64,000 bases of DNA from Colletes latitarsis (taxonomy: Eukaryota; Arthropoda; Insecta; Hymenoptera; Colletidae): NCBI RefSeq assembly GCF_051014445.1, contig NW_027488367.1:26707501-26771500 (forward strand). The letters run 5' to 3'. This document shows positions 19,301 through 33,056 of the stretch, one piece after another (position 1 is the stretch's first letter; every line of letters begins with the position of its first letter). The notes below the pieces were generated by a model, which was given only the letters and a program-made list of their open reading frames with translations, ran no database searches and was not told the DNA's origin. Both the position numbers and the translations under genes were made by a program.

Positions 19301-22300
19301 GGATTTGCCCCCATCAGGCTCATACTTTCGCATATTTCTAATACTTCATGGCTAGATCCTGGGCTCTTTCTGGATTGGATCACGTAGTAATGTGGTACCA
19401 CACTGAAACAGTCCATTAAACCTGGTTTCGATCAATATTTTTGAGGATAACACATGTTAGGTCTAGGTTAGGACTGGGATTTGCTCTCATCAGGCTCATT
19501 CTTTCGCATATTTCTCATACTTGATGGCTAGATCCTGGGCTTTTTCTGGATTGGATCACGTAGTAATGTAGTACCACACTGAAACAGTCGATTAACCCTG
19601 GTTTCGATCAATATTTTAGAGGATAACGCAAGTTAGGTCTGGGATAAGTCTGTGATACGCCCTCATCAGGCTCATACTTTCGCGTTTTTCACATACTTGT
19701 TGAACAGATCTCGGGTTTTTCTGGTTTGGATCACGTAATAATGTGTTACCACACTGAAACAATCCATTAAACCTGGTTCCGATGAATATTTTAGAGGATA
19801 ACGCATGTTAGGTCTAGGTTAGGCCTGCGATTTGCCCTCATCAGGGTCATACTTTCGCAGTTTTAACAAACATGTTGACCCGATCGAGGGTTTTTTCTGC
19901 TTTGGATCACGTACTAAAGTGGTACCACACTGAAACAGTCCATTAAACCTGGTTTCGATCAATATTTTAGAGGATAACGCAAGTTAGGTCTGGCATAGGT
20001 CTGGGATTCGCCCTCATCAGGCTCATACTTTCGCGTTTTTCACATACTTGTTGAACAGATCCTGGGTTTTTTCTGGTTTGTATCACGTAGTAGCGTGGTA
20101 CCACACTGAAACAGTCCATTAAACCAGGTTTCGATCAATATTTTTGAGGATAACGCATGTTAGGTCTAGGTCAGGCCTGGGATTTTCACTCATCAGACTC
20201 ATACTTTCGCATTCTTCATATACTTGTTGAACGGATCCTGGGTTTTTTCTGGTTTGGATCACGTTGTAATGTGGGACCACACTGAAACAATCAATTAAAC
20301 CTGGTCTTGATAAATATTTTAGAGGGTAACGCATGTTAGGCTTGGGTTAGGTCTAGGATTTGCCCTCAGCAGGCTCATACTTTCGCATATCTCTCATACT
20401 TCATGGCTAGATCCTGGGCTGTTTCTGGATTGTATCACGTAGTAATGTGGTACCACGCTAAAACAGTCAATTAAACCTGGTTTCGATCAATATTTTAGAG
20501 GATAACGCAAGTTAGGTCTGGCATAGGTCTGGGATTCGCCCTCATCAGGCTCATACTTTCGCGTTTTTCACATACTTGTTGAACAGATCCTGGGTTATTT
20601 CTGGTTTGTATCACGTAGTAGCGTGGTACCACACTGAAACAGTCCACTAAACCAGGTTTCGATCAATATTTTTGAGGATAACGCATGTTAGGTCTAGGTC
20701 AGGCCTGGGATTTTCACTCATCAGACTTATACTTTCGCATTCTTCACATACTTGTTGAACGGATACTGGGTTTTTTCTGGTTTGGATCACATAGTAATGT
20801 GGTACCACACTGAAACAGTCGATTAAACCTGGTTTCGATCAATATTTTAGAGAATAATTCATGTTAGGTCTAGGTTAGGTCTGGGATTTGCCCCCATCAG
20901 GCTCGTTCTTTCGCATATTTCTCATACTTGATGGCTAGATCCTGGGCTTTTTCTGGATTGCATCACGTAGTAATGTGGTACCACACTGAAACATTCAATT
21001 AAACCTGGTCATGATAAATATTTTAGTGGATAACGCATGTTAGGTCTGGGTTAGGTCTAGGATTTGCCCTCATCAGGCTCATACTTTCGCATATTTCTCA
21101 TACTTCATGGCTAGATCCTGGGCTATTTCTGGAATGGATCAGGTAGTAATGTGGTACCACACTGAAGCAGTCGATTAAACCTGGTTTCGATCAATATTTT
21201 AGAGGATAACGCAAGTTAGGTCTGGGATAAGTCTGTGATACGCCCTCATCAGGCTCATACTTTCGCGTTTTTCACATACTTGTTGAACAGATCTCGGGTT
21301 TTTCTGGTTTGGATCACGTAATAATGTGTTACCACACTGAAACAATCCATTAAACCTGGTTCCGATGAATATTTTAGAGGATAACGCATGTTAGGTCTAG
21401 GTTAGGCCTGCGATTTGCCCTCATCAGGGTCATACTTTCGCAGTTTTAACATACATGTTGACCCGATCGAGGGTTTTTTCTGCTTTGGATCACGTAGTAA
21501 AGTGGTACCACACTGAAACAGTCCATTAAACCTGGTTTCGATCAATAATTTAGAGGATAACGCAAGTTAGGTCTGGGATAGGTCTGGGAGTCGCCCTCGT
21601 CAGGCTCATACTTTCGCGTTTTTCACATTCTTCTTGAACAGATCCTGGGTTTTTTCTGGTTTGGATCACATAGTAATGTGGTACCACACTGAAACAGTCC
21701 ATTAAATCTGGTTTCGATCAATATTTTACAGGATAATGCATGTTAGGTCTATGTTAGTCCTGGGATTTGCCCTCATCTGGGTCATACTTTCGCGTTTTTC
21801 ACATACTTGTTGAACAGATCCTGGGTTTTTCCTGGTTTGGATCACGCAGTGATGTGGTACCACACTGAAACAGTCCACTCAACCTGGTTTCGATCAATAT
21901 TTTAGAGGGTAACGCATGTTATGTCTAGGTTAGGCCTGGGACTAGCCCTCATCAGATTCATACTTTCGCATACTTCACATACTTGTTGAACAGATCCTGG
22001 GTTTTTTTCTGGTTTGGATCACGTAGTAATGTGGTACCACACTGAAACAGTCGATTAAACCTGGTTTCGATCTATATTTTTGAGGATAACGCATGTTAGG
22101 TCTAGGTTAGGCCTGGGATTTTCACTCATCAGACTCATACTTTCGCATTCTTCACATACTTGTTGAACGGATCCAGTGCTTTTACTGGTTTGGATCACGT
22201 AGTAATGTGGTACCACACTGAAACATTCAATTAAACCTGGTCTTGATAAATATTTTTGAGGATAACGCATGTTAGGTCAGGGTAAGGTCTAGGATTTGCC

Positions 22301-24220
22301 CCCATCAGGCTCATACTTTCGCATATTTCTAATACTTCATGGCTAGATCCTGGGCTCTTTCTGGATTGGATCACGTAGTAATGTGGTACCACACTGAAAC
22401 AGTCCATTAAACCTGGTTTCGATCAATATTTTTGAGGATAACACATGTTAGGTCTAGGTTAGGACTGGGATTTGCTCTCATCAGGCTCATTCTTTCGCAT
22501 ATTTCTCATACTTGATGGCTAGATCCTGGGCTTTTTCTGGATTGGATCACGTAGTAATGTAGTACCACACTGAAACAGTCGATTAACCCTGGTTTCGATC
22601 AATATTTTAGAGGATAACGCATGTTAGGTCTAGGTTAGGCTTGGGATATGCCCTCATCAGTGTCATACTTTCGCAGTTTTAACATACATGTTGACCTCAT
22701 CGAGGGTTTTTTCTGCTTTGGATCACGTAGTAAAGTGGTGCCACACTAAAACTCTCAATTAAACCTGGTATCGATCAATATTTTAGAGGATAACGCAAGT
22801 TAGGTCTGGGATAGGTCTGGGAGTCGCCCTCGTCAGGCTCATACTTTCGCGTTTTTCACATTCTTCTTGAACAGATCCTGGGTTTTTTCTGGTTTGGATC
22901 ACATAGTAATGTGGTACCACACTGAAACAGTCCATTAAATCTGGTTTCGATCAATATTTTAGAGGATAATGCATGTTAGGTCTATGTTAGGCCTGGGATT
23001 TGCCCTCATCTGGGTCATACTTTCGCGTTTTTCACATACTTGTTGAACAGATCCTGGGTTTTTTCTAGTTTGGATCACGTAGTAATGTGGTACCACACTG
23101 AAACAGTCCATTAAACCTGGTTTCGATCAATATTTTTGAGGATACCGCATGTTAGGTCTGGGTTAGGTCTGGGATTTGCTCTCATCAGGCTCATTCTTTC
23201 GCATATTTCACATACTTGATGGCTAGATACTGGGTTTTTCCTGGTTTGGATCACGCAGTGATGTGGTACCACACTGAAACAGTCCACTCATCCTGGTTTC
23301 GATCAATATATTAGAGGATAACGCATGTTATGTCTAGGTTAGGCCTGGGACTAGCCCTCATCAGATTCATACTTTCGCATACTTCACATACTTGTTGAAC
23401 AGATCCTGGGTTTTTTTCTGGTTTGGATCACGTAGTAATGTGGTACCACACTGAAACAGTCGATTAAACCTGGTTTCGATCTATATTTTTGAGGATAACG
23501 CATGTTAGGTCTAGGTTAGGCCTGGGATTTTCACTCATCAGACTCATACTTTCGCATTATTCACATACTTGTTGAACGGATCCAGTGCTTTTACTGGTTT
23601 GGATCACGTAGTAATGTGGTACCACACTGAAACATTCAATTAATCCTGGTCTTGATAAATATTTTTGAGGATAACGCATGTTAGGTCAGGGTAAGGTCTA
23701 GGATTTGCCCCCATCAGGCTCATACTTTCGCATATTTCTAATACTTCATGGCTAGATCCTGGGCTCTTTCTGGATTGGATCACGTAGTAATGTGGTACCA
23801 CACTGAAACAGTCCATTAAACCTGGTTTCGATCAATATTTTTGAGGATAACAAATGTTAGGTCTAGGTTAGGACTGGGATTTGCTCTCATCAGGCTCATT
23901 CTTTCGCATATATCTCATACTTGATGGCTAGATCCTGGGCTTTTTCTGGATTGGATCACGTAGTAATGTAGTACCACACTGAAACCGTCGATTAACCCTG
24001 GTTTCGATCAATATTTTAGAGGATAACGCATGTTAGGTCTAGGTTAGGCTTGGGATATGCCCTCATCAGTGTCATACTTTCGCAGTTTTAACATACATGT
24101 TGACCTCATCGAGGGTTTTTTCTGCTTTGGATCACGTAGTAAAGTGGTGCCACACTAAAACTCTCAATTAAACCTGGTATCGATCAATATTTTAGAGGAT
24201 AACGCAAGTTATGTCTGGGA
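19301..24220 (+). repeat. Satellite block C, second copy
   Basis: Paralogue of 5411-10330 at offset 13890. The left edge is a sharp switch. Up to about 19293 the sequence follows 2556-3290 (offset 16003), and from 19301 it follows 5411 onward, so about 2.1 kb present in the first copy is missing here. This is a clear recombination breakpoint inside homologous monomers. Confidence 0.8.
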
Positions 24221-24500
24221 TAGGTCTGGGGATTTGCCCTCATCAGTCTCATACTTTCGCATTCTTCACATACTTCTTGAACAGATCCCGGGTTTTCTCT
24301 GGTTTCGATCTCGTAGTAATGTGGTACCACACTGAAGCATACCAATAAACCTGGTTTCGATTTTTATTTTAGAGGATAACACATGTTAGGTCTAGGTTAT
24401 GTCTGGGATTTGCTCTCATCAGGCTCATTCTTTCGCATATTTCTCATACTTCATGGCTAGATCCTCGGCTATTTCTGGATTGGATCACGTAGTAATGTGG
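24030..24500 (+). repeat. Satellite block E, first copy
   Basis: Reappears at 28078-28548 with offset 4048 bp, exactly 23 monomers. Shared rare variants are GATCCCGGGTTTTCTCTGG, GATCTCGTAGTAATG, CTGAAGCATAC and a CGATTTTTATTTTAG version of the conserved block. Confidence 0.7.
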
Positions 24501-25224
24501 TACCACACCGAAACAGTCAATTAAACGTAGTTCCCATCAATATTTTAGAGGATAGCGCATGCTAGGTCTGGGACAGATCTGGGATTTGCCCTCATCAGAC
24601 ACATACTTTCGCATATTTCTCATACTTGATGGCTAGATCATAGGCTTTTCTGGATAGCATCACGTAGTAATGTAGTACCACACTGAAACAGTCAATAAAT
24701 CTTGGTTTCCATCAATATTTTAGAGAATAATTCATGTTAGGTCTAGTTTAGGTGTGGGATTTGCTCTCATCAGACTCATGCTCTCGCATATTTCTCGTAC
24801 TTGATGGCTAGATCCTGGGCTTTTTCTGGATTGCGTCACGCAGTAATGTAGTACAACACTGAAACAGTTAATTAAACCTGGTTTCCATCAATATTTTAGA
24901 GGACAACGCATGTTAGGTCTAGGTTAGGCCTGGGATTTGCCCTCATCAGGGTCATACTTTTGCATATTTCTCATACTTGATGGGCAGATTCTGGGCCTTT
25001 TCTGGTTTGGATCACGTATTAATGTGGTACCACACTGAAACAGTCCATTAAACCTGGTTTCGATCAATATTTTTGAGGATAACGCATGTTAGGTCTGGGT
25101 GAGGTCTAGGATTTGCCCTCATCAGGATCATACTTTCGCATTTTTCACATACTTGTTGAACAGATCCTGGGTTTTTTCTGGTTTGGATCACGCAGTAGTG
25201 TGGTACCACTCTAGAACAGTCGAT

Positions 25225-28200
25225 TAAACCTGGTTTCGATCAATATTTTAGAGGATAACGCAAGTTAGGTCTGGCATAGGTCTGGGATTCGCCCTCATCA
25301 GGCTCATACTTTCGCGTTTTTCACATACTTGTTGAACAGATCCTGGGTTTTTTCTGGTTTGTATCACGTAGTAGCGTGGTACCACACTGAAACAGTCCAT
25401 TAAACCAGGTTTCGATCAATATTTTTGAGGATAACGCATGTTAGGTCTAGGTCAGGCCTGGGATTTTCACTCATCAGACTCATACTTTCGCATTCTTCAT
25501 ATACTTGTTGAACGGATCCTGGGTTTTTTCTGGTTTGGATCACGTTGTAATGTGGGACCACACTGAAACAATCAATTAAACCTGGTCTTGATAAATATTT
25601 TAGAGGGTAACGCATGTTAGGCTTCGGTTAGGTCTAGGATTTGCCCTCAGCAGGCTCATACTTTCGCATATCTCTCATACTTCATGGCTAGATCCTGGGC
25701 TGTTTCTGGATTGTATCACGTAGTAATGTGGTACCACGCTAAAACAGTCAATTAAACCTGGTTTCGATCAATATTTTAGAGGATAACGCAAGTTAGGTCT
25801 GGCATAGGTCTGGGATTCGCCCTCATCAGGCTCATACTTTCGCGTTTTTCACATACTTGTTGAACAGATCCTGGGTTTTTTCTGGTTTGTATCACGTAGT
25901 AGCGTGGTACCACACTGAAACAGTCCATTAAACCAGGTTTCGATCAATATTTTTGAGGATAACGCATGTTAGGTCTAGGTCAGGCCTGGGATTTTCACTC
26001 ATCAGACTTATACTTTCGTATTCTTCACATACTTGTTGAACGGATACTGGGTTTTTTCTGGTTTGGATCACATAGTAATGTGGTACCACACTGAAACAGT
26101 CGATTAAACCTGGTTTCGATCAATATTTTAGAGAATAATTCACGTTAGGTCTAGGTTAGGTCTGGGATTTGCCCCCATCAGGCTCGTTCTTTCGCATATT
26201 TCTCATACTTGATGGCTAGATCCTGGGCTTTTTCTGGATTGCATCACGTAGTAATGTGGTACCACACTGAAACATTCAATTAAACCTGGTCATGATAAAT
26301 ATTTTAGTGGATAACGCATGTTAGGTCTGGGTTAGGTCTAGGATTTGCCCTCATCAGGCTCATACTTTCGCATATTTCTCATACTTCATGGCTAGATCCT
26401 GGGCTAATTCTGGAATGGATCAGGTAGTAATGTGGTACCACACTGAAGCAGTCGATTAAACCTGGTTTCGATCAATATTTTAGAGGATAACGCAAGTTAG
26501 GTCTGGGATAAGTCTGTGATACGCCCTCATCAGGCTCATACTTTCGCGTTTTTCACATACTTGTTGAACAGATCTCGGGTTTTTCTGGTTTGGATCACGT
26601 AATAATGTGTTACCACACTGAAACAATCCATTAAACCTGGTTCCGATGAATATTTTAGAGGATAACGCATGTTAGGTCTAGGTTAGGCCTGCGATTTGCC
26701 CTCATCAGGGTCATACTTTCGCAGTTTTAACATACGTGTTGACCCGATCGAGGGTTTTTTCTGCTTTGGATCACGTAGTAAAGTGGTACCACACTGAAAT
26801 AGTCCATTAAACCTGGTTTCGATCAATAATTTAGAGGATAACGCAAGTTAGGTCTGGGATAGGTCTGGGAGTCGCCCTCGTCAGGCTCATACTTTCGCGT
26901 TTTTCACATTCTTCTTGAACAGATCCTGGGTTTTTTCTGGTTTGGATCACATAGTAATGTGGTACCACACTGAAACAGTCCATTAAATCTGGTTTCGATC
27001 AATATTTTAGAGGATAATGCATGTTAGGTCTATGTTAGGCCTGGGATTTGCCCTCATCTGGGTCATACTTTCGCGTTTTTCACATACTTGTTGAACAGAT
27101 CCTGGGTTTTTTCTAGTTTGGATCACGTAGTAATGTGGTACCACACAGAAACAGTCCATTAAACCTGGTTTCGATCAATATTTTTGAGGATAACGCATGT
27201 TAGGTCTGGGTTAGGTCTGGCATTTGCTCTCATCAGGCTCATTCTTTCGCATATTTCACATACTTGATGGCTAGATACTGGGTTTTTCCTGGTTTGGATC
27301 ACGCAGTGATGTGGTACCACACTGAAACAGTCCACTCAACCTGGTTTCGATCAATATTTTAGAGGATAACGCATGTTATGTCTAGGTTAGGCCTGGGACT
27401 AGCCCTCATCAGATTCATACTTTCGCATACTTCACATACTTGTTGAACAGATCCTGGTTTTTTTTCTGGTTTGGATCACGTAGTAATGTGGTACCACACT
27501 GAAACAGTCGATTAAACCTGGTTTCGATCTATATTTTTGAGGATAACGCATGTTAGGTCTAGGTTAGGCCTGGGATTTTCACTCATCAGACTCATACTTT
27601 CGCATTCTTCACATACTTGTTGAACGGATCCAGTGCTTTTACTGGTTTGGATCACGTAGTAATGTGGTACCACACTGAAACATTCAATTAAACCTGGTCT
27701 TGATAAATATTTTTGTGGATAACGCATGTTAGGTCAGGGTAAGGTCTAGGATTTGCCCCCATCAGGCTCATACTTTCGCATATTTCTAATACTTCATGGC
27801 TAGATCCTGGGCTCTTTCTGGATTGGATCACGTAGTAATGTGGTACCACACTGAAACAGTCCATTAAACCTGGTTTCGATCAATATTTTTGAGGATAACA
27901 CATGTTAGGTCTAGGTTAGGACTGGGATTTGCTCTCATCAGGCTCATTCTTTCGCATATTTCTCATACTTGATGGCTAGATCCTGGGCTTTTTCTGGATT
28001 GGATCACGTAGTAATGTAGTACCACACTGAAACAGTCGATTAACCCTGGTTTCGATCAATATTTTAGAGGATAACGCATGTTAGGTCTAGGTTAGGCTTG
28101 GGATATGCCCTCATCAGTGTCATACTTTCGCAGTTTTAACATACATGTTGACCTCATCGAGGGTTTTTTCCGCTTTGGATCACGTAGTAAAGTGGTGCCA

Positions 28201-28227
28201 CACTAAAACTCTCAATTAAACCTGGTA
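25225..28227 (+). repeat. Satellite block D, further copy
   Basis: Paralogue of 6054-8880 with one additional monomer, and so the third representative of this higher-order unit in the window together with the copy inside 19301-24220. Private substitutions (TTCGGTTAGG near 25622, ATACGTGTTGACC near 26733) mark independent drift. Confidence 0.75.
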
Positions 28228-28548
28228 TCGATCAATATTTTAGAGGATAACGCAAGTTATGTCTGGGATAGGTCTGGGGATTTGCCCTCATCAGTCTCAT
28301 ACTTTCGCATTCTTCACATACTTCTTGAACAGATCCCGGGTTTTCTCTGGTTTCGATCTCGTAGTAATGTGGTACCACACTGAAGCATACTAATAAACCT
28401 GGTTTCGATTTTTATTTTAGAGGATAACACATGTTAGGTCTAGGTTATGTCTGGGATTTGCTCTCATCAGGCTCATTCTTTCGCATATTTCTCATACTTC
28501 ATGGCTAGATCCTCGGCTATTTCTGGATTGGATCACGTAGTAATGTGG
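28078..28548 (+). repeat. Satellite block E, second copy
   Basis: Paralogue of 24030-24500 with the same rare monomer variants. It links the end of block C to the end of block D, as expected if whole higher-order units were copied together. Confidence 0.7.
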
Positions 28549-31500
28549 GACCACACTGAAACAGTCAATTAAACCTGGTTTCGATCAATATTTTAGAGGA
28601 TAACGCATGTTAGATCTGGGATAGGTCTGGGATTTGCCCTCATCAGGCTCATACTTTCGCGTTTTTCACATACATGTTTAACAGATCCTGGGATTTTTCT
28701 GGTTTTGGATCACGTAGTAATGTGGTACCAGACTGAAACATTCCATTAAACCTGGTTTCGATTAATATTTTAGAGGATAAGGCATGTTATGTCTAGGTTA
28801 GGTCTAGGATTTGCCCTCGTCAGGATCATACTTTCGCATATTTCTCATACTTGATGGCTAGATCCTGGGCTTTTTCTGGATTGCATCACGTAGTAATGTA
28901 GTACCACACTGAAACAGTCAATTAAACGTGGTTCCCATCAATATTTTAGAGGTCAACGCAAGTTAGACCTAGGTTCGCCTGGGATTTTCACTCATCAGAC
29001 TCATACTTTCGCATTCTTCACATTCTCGTTGAACGGATCCTGGGTTTTTACTGGTTTGGATCACGTAGTAATGTGGTACCACAGTGAAACATTCAATTAA
29101 ACCTGGTTTCCAACAATATTTTAGAGGACAACGCTTGTTAGGTCTGGGTTAGGCCTGGGATTTGCCCTCATCAGACTTATGTTTTCGCATACTTCACATA
29201 CTTGTTGAACAGATCCTGGGTTTTGTTCCGGTTTGGATCACGTAGTAGTGTGGTACCACTCTGAAACAGTCGATTAAACATGGTTTCGATCAATATGTTT
29301 GAGCATAACGCATGTTAGGTCCAGGTTAGGTCTGGGATTTGCTCTCATCAGGCTCGTACTTTCGCATATTTCTCATACTTGATGGCTAGATCCTGGGCTT
29401 TTTCTAGATTGGATCACGTAGTAATGTGGTACCACACGGAAACAGACCATTAAACCTGCTTTCGATCAATATTTGAGAAGATAACGCATGTTAGGTCTAG
29501 GTTAGGCCTGGGATATGCCCTCATCAGACACATACTTTCGCATTCTTCACGTACTTGTTGAACAGCTCCTGGGTTTTTTTCTGGTTTGGATCACGTAGTA
29601 GTGTGGTACCGCACTGAAACAGTCAATTAAACCTGGTTTCGATCAATATTTTAGAGGACAGCACATGTTAGGTCTAGGTTAGGCCTGGGATTTGCCCTCA
29701 TCAGGGTCATACTTTCGCAGTTTTAACATACATGAAGACCTGATCGAGGGTTTTTTCGGCTTTGGATCACGTAGTAAAGTGGTACCACACTGAAACAGTC
29801 CATTAAACCTGGTTTGGATCAATATTTTAGAGGATAACGCATGTTCGGTCTAGGTTAGCCCTGGGATTTTCACTCATCAGACTCATACTTTCGCATTCTT
29901 CACATACTTGTTGAACGGATCCTGGGTTTTTTCTGGGTTGGTTCACGTAGTAATGTGTTACCACACTGAAGCATTCAATTAAACCTGGTCTTGATAAATA
30001 TTTTAGAGGATAACGCATGCTAGGTCTAGGTTAGGCCTGGGTTTTGCCCCCATCAGACCCATACCTTCGCATATTTCTCATACTTCATGGCTAGATCCTG
30101 GGCTATTTATAGATTGGATCACGTAGTAATGTGGCACCACACTGAAACAGTCAATTAAACCTGGTTTCGATCAATATTTTAGAGGATAACGCAAGTTATG
30201 TCTGGGTTAGGTCTAGGATTTGCCCTCATCAGGCTCATACTTTCGCATATTTCTCATATTTCATGGCTAGATCCTGGGCTATTTCTGGATTGCATCACGC
30301 AGTGGTGTGGTACCACACTGAAACATTCAATTAAACCTGGTCTTGATAAATATTTTAGAGGACAACGCATGTTAGGTCTAGGTTAGGCCTGGGATTTGCC
30401 CTCATCAGGGTCATACTTTTGCATATTTCTCATACTTGATGGCCAGATTCTGGGCCTTTTCTGGTTTGGATCACGTAGTAATGTGGTACCACACTGAAAC
30501 AGTCCATTAAACCTGGTTTCGATCAATATTTTTGAGGATAACGCATGTTAGATCTGGGTGAGGTCTAGGATTTGCCCTCATCAGGCTCATACTTTCGCAT
30601 ATTTCTCATAATTCATGTCTAGATCCTGGGCTATTTCTGGATTGCATCACGTAGTGATGTAGTACCACACTGAAACAGTCAATTAAACCTGGTTTCCATC
30701 ACAATTTTAGAGGACAACTCAAGTTATGTCTGGGATAGTCTCATCAGGGTCATGCTTTCGCATATTTCGCATACTTGATGGCCAGATTCTGGGCCTTTTC
30801 TGGTTTGGATCACGTAGTAATGTGGTACGACACTGAAACAGTCCATTAAACCTGGTTTCGATCAATATTTTTGATGATAACGCATGTTAGGTCTGGGTTA
30901 GGTCTAGGATTTGCCCTCATCAGGCTCATACTTTCGCATATTTCTCATAATTCATGGCTAGATCCTGGGCTATTTCTGGATTGCATCACGTAGTAATGAA
31001 GTACCACACTGAAACAGTCAATTAAACCTGGTTTCCATCACTATTTTAGAGGACAACTCAAGTTAGGTCTGGGATAGGTCTGGGATTTGCCCTCGTCAGG
31101 ATCATACTTTCGCATTTTACACATACTTGTTGAACAGATCCTGGGTTTTTTCTGGATTGGATCACGCAGTAATGTGGTACCACACTGAAACTGTCCACTA
31201 AACCTGGTTTCGATCAATATTTTAGAGGATAACGTATGTTATGTCTAGGTTAGGCCTGGGATTTGCGCTCATCAGACTCATACTTACGCATACTTCACAT
31301 ACTTGTTAAACAGATCCTGGGTTTTTTTCTGGTTTGGATCACGTAGTAATGTGGTACCACTCTGAACCAGTCGATTAAACATGGTTTCGATCAATATTTT
31401 TGAGGATAACGCAAGTTATGTCTGGGATAGGTCTGGGGATTTGCCCTCATCAGTCTCATACTTTCGCATTCCTCACATACTTCTTGAACAGATCCCGGGT

Positions 31501-31722
31501 TTTTTCTGGTTTCGATCACGTAGTAATGTGGTACCACACTGAAGCATACCAATAAACCTGGTTTCGATTTTTATTTTAGAGGGTAACACATGTTATGTCT
31601 AGGTTAGGTCTAGGATTTGCCCTCGTCAGGATCATACTTTCGCATATTTCTCATACTTGATGGCTAGATCCTGGGCTTTTTCTGGATTGCATCACGTAGT
31701 AATGTAGTACCACACTGAAACA

Positions 31723-31947
31723 GTCAATTAAACGTGGTTCCCATCAATATTTTAGAGGATAACGCATGCTAGGTCTGGGACAGGTCTGGGATTTGCCCTC
31801 ATCAGACCCATACTTTCGCATATTTCTCATACTTCATGGCTAGATCCTGGGCTTTTTCTGGATTGCATCACGTAGTAATGAAGTACAACACCGAAACAGT
31901 CAATTAAACCTGGTTTCCATCAATATTTTAAAGGACAGCGCATGTTA
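31723..31947 (+). repeat. 225-bp direct repeat left of retrotransposon copy 3
   Basis: Matches 33668-33892 at offset 1945 (about 11 monomers), including rare variants (AACGTGGTTCCCATC, GGTCTGGGACAGGTC, TACAACACCG, TTTTAAAGGACAGCG). The two copies flank the whole 1.72-kb segment carrying copy 3 and its adjacent satellite. Confidence 0.85.
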
Positions 31948-31948
31948 C

Positions 31949-33040
31949 GCAACATTACGTTCTCGCAGAAGGAGGCCACGGCCCTCCACTTCTCCTCGCT
32001 GCCGAGCATGGCGCGCACCACGCCCGGCAGCGAGACATCCCGCCCGACGACGCCGACCAGGACACGGCGCTCCCCCTCCCACGCGGGGCATACCTCCAGG
32101 GTATGATCCGCCGTGTCCTGCTCAGCGTCGCAGTGGCAGCAACGCGCCGTCGGCTCCTTCCCTATCCGGCACAGGTATCTTCCGAAGCTGCCATGCCCGG
32201 AAAATACCTGTGCCAGCCGGTAGGTGAGGCTGCCATGGCCTCTGTCCAGCCACTCCTTCAGGAGTGGCCGAACAGCCCCGACAGTCCGGTGCCCCGCGGT
32301 TGGCAGAGCCAGCCGCTCCTGCCACGCGAGCAACACGGACTGCCGGGCCTGGCGCTTCAAATCGCCCCAAGCAGGTTCCTGCCCGCCCGGGACCGCCCCC
32401 ACCCCCGCGCGACGGTCGACGCGGTGCCGGTACATCACCGCGTGCGACCGCGCGAGCAGGTCCATGGGCGGCATCCCCGCTAGAACCGTCGCCGCCTCAT
32501 GTGACATGGTCCGATACCCGCGGACGACCCTGAGCGCCATGCGCCTCTGCACCCGACGCAGCATAGTCATGCTGCACCGGGAGGCAGCCAGGTCGTCCGC
32601 CCAGACGGGGGCCCCGTATAGGGCCACCGACTGGACCATTGCCACATAGAGGCGACGAACTCGGCCCGCCGGGCCCCCCAGGTTGGGCAGGATCCGGCCC
32701 AGAGCCGCAACCATCCTTTCCAACCGGGGGACCAGGCAGCGGAAATGCTTCTCGAAACGTCAGTGGCTATCGAGGATCAGTCCCAGATACCTGATCTGGG
32801 GCTTCACCTCGATGTCAGCCCCACCCACCCGAATCAGAGGGGGTGGCCGATCCTGCCGAGGTGAATGAAACGCAATCACCTCGGTCTTATGGACCGCCAC
32901 CGTCATCCCCATCCCCCTGATCCGGTCGACGACGCGTTGCGACCCCTCCTCCGCGCGACGCATGGCCCTCCCCCAGTGCGCCCCGACGGCCAGCACCAGT
33001 GTGTCATCCGCATAACACACCGTGCTGACGCCGTCGGGGA
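31949..33040 (-). mobile_element. R1-clade retrotransposon, copy 3 (both ends missing)
   Basis: This 1092-bp fragment corresponds base for base to 38829-39920 of copy 2 (offset 6880). Its 5' end (GTCGGGGA joined to ATCAGACTCATAC at 33041) is identical to the 5' junction of copy 2. Its 3' end is cut inside ORF2 at the codon for residue ~1019 and joined to satellite GCATGTTA. It has no 3' UTR, no poly(A) and no left target duplication. It was therefore made by DNA-level copying of copy 2 or its ancestor within the array. Confidence 0.92.
31949..33040 (-). pseudogene. ORF2 fragment in copy 3 (RT active site to C-terminal region)
   Basis: Encodes the equivalent of ORF2 residues ~656-1019: YADD, the RT thumb region and the C-terminal C-X2-C-X8-H-X4-C motif. 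It has a premature TGA at 32760-32762 that replaces Trp749, also present in copy 2. The endonuclease, most of the RT and the C-terminal tail are missing. Private substitutions, such as GTGGCCGATCC for GTGGCGGATCC near 32845 and CTGCACCGGG near 32573, postdate the copying. It is non-functional. Confidence 0.92.
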
Positions 33041-33056
33041 ATCAGACTCATACTTT
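33041..33056 (+). repeat. Single remaining target-site copy at copy 3
   Basis: ATCAGACTCATACTTT at the 5' side of copy 3. No partner exists on the left, where the element is fused to unrelated satellite phase. It was inherited with the fragment. Confidence 0.85.

Larger units (their letters stand above)
18078..31948 (+). repeat. ~176-bp satellite array, segment 2
   Basis: About 79 head-to-tail monomers of the same satellite, in the same orientation as segment 1. Most of it is a rearranged second copy of the left part of the window: 18078-18557 follows 1899-2378, 18559-19293 follows 2556-3290 (one monomer missing), 19301-24220 follows 5411-10330, and 25225-28227 follows 6054-8880. From ~28.5 to 31.9 kb the monomers are more mixed, with forms such as TTATGTTTTCGCATAC and TGAAGACCTGATCGAGG. 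No gene is seen. Confidence 0.97.

Noticed and set aside
30198..30386. Plus-strand 62-codon frame in satellite, similar to one at 46997-47215
   Set aside because: Ordinary monomer sequence that happens to lack stops. There is no independent evidence for coding.
31949..33040. Copy 3 as a third independent insertion at the same site
   Set aside because: It has the same 5' junction, the same nonsense mutation and the same flanking satellite as copy 2, and no 3' end or poly(A). It is a DNA-level duplicate and does not count as further evidence for site specificity.
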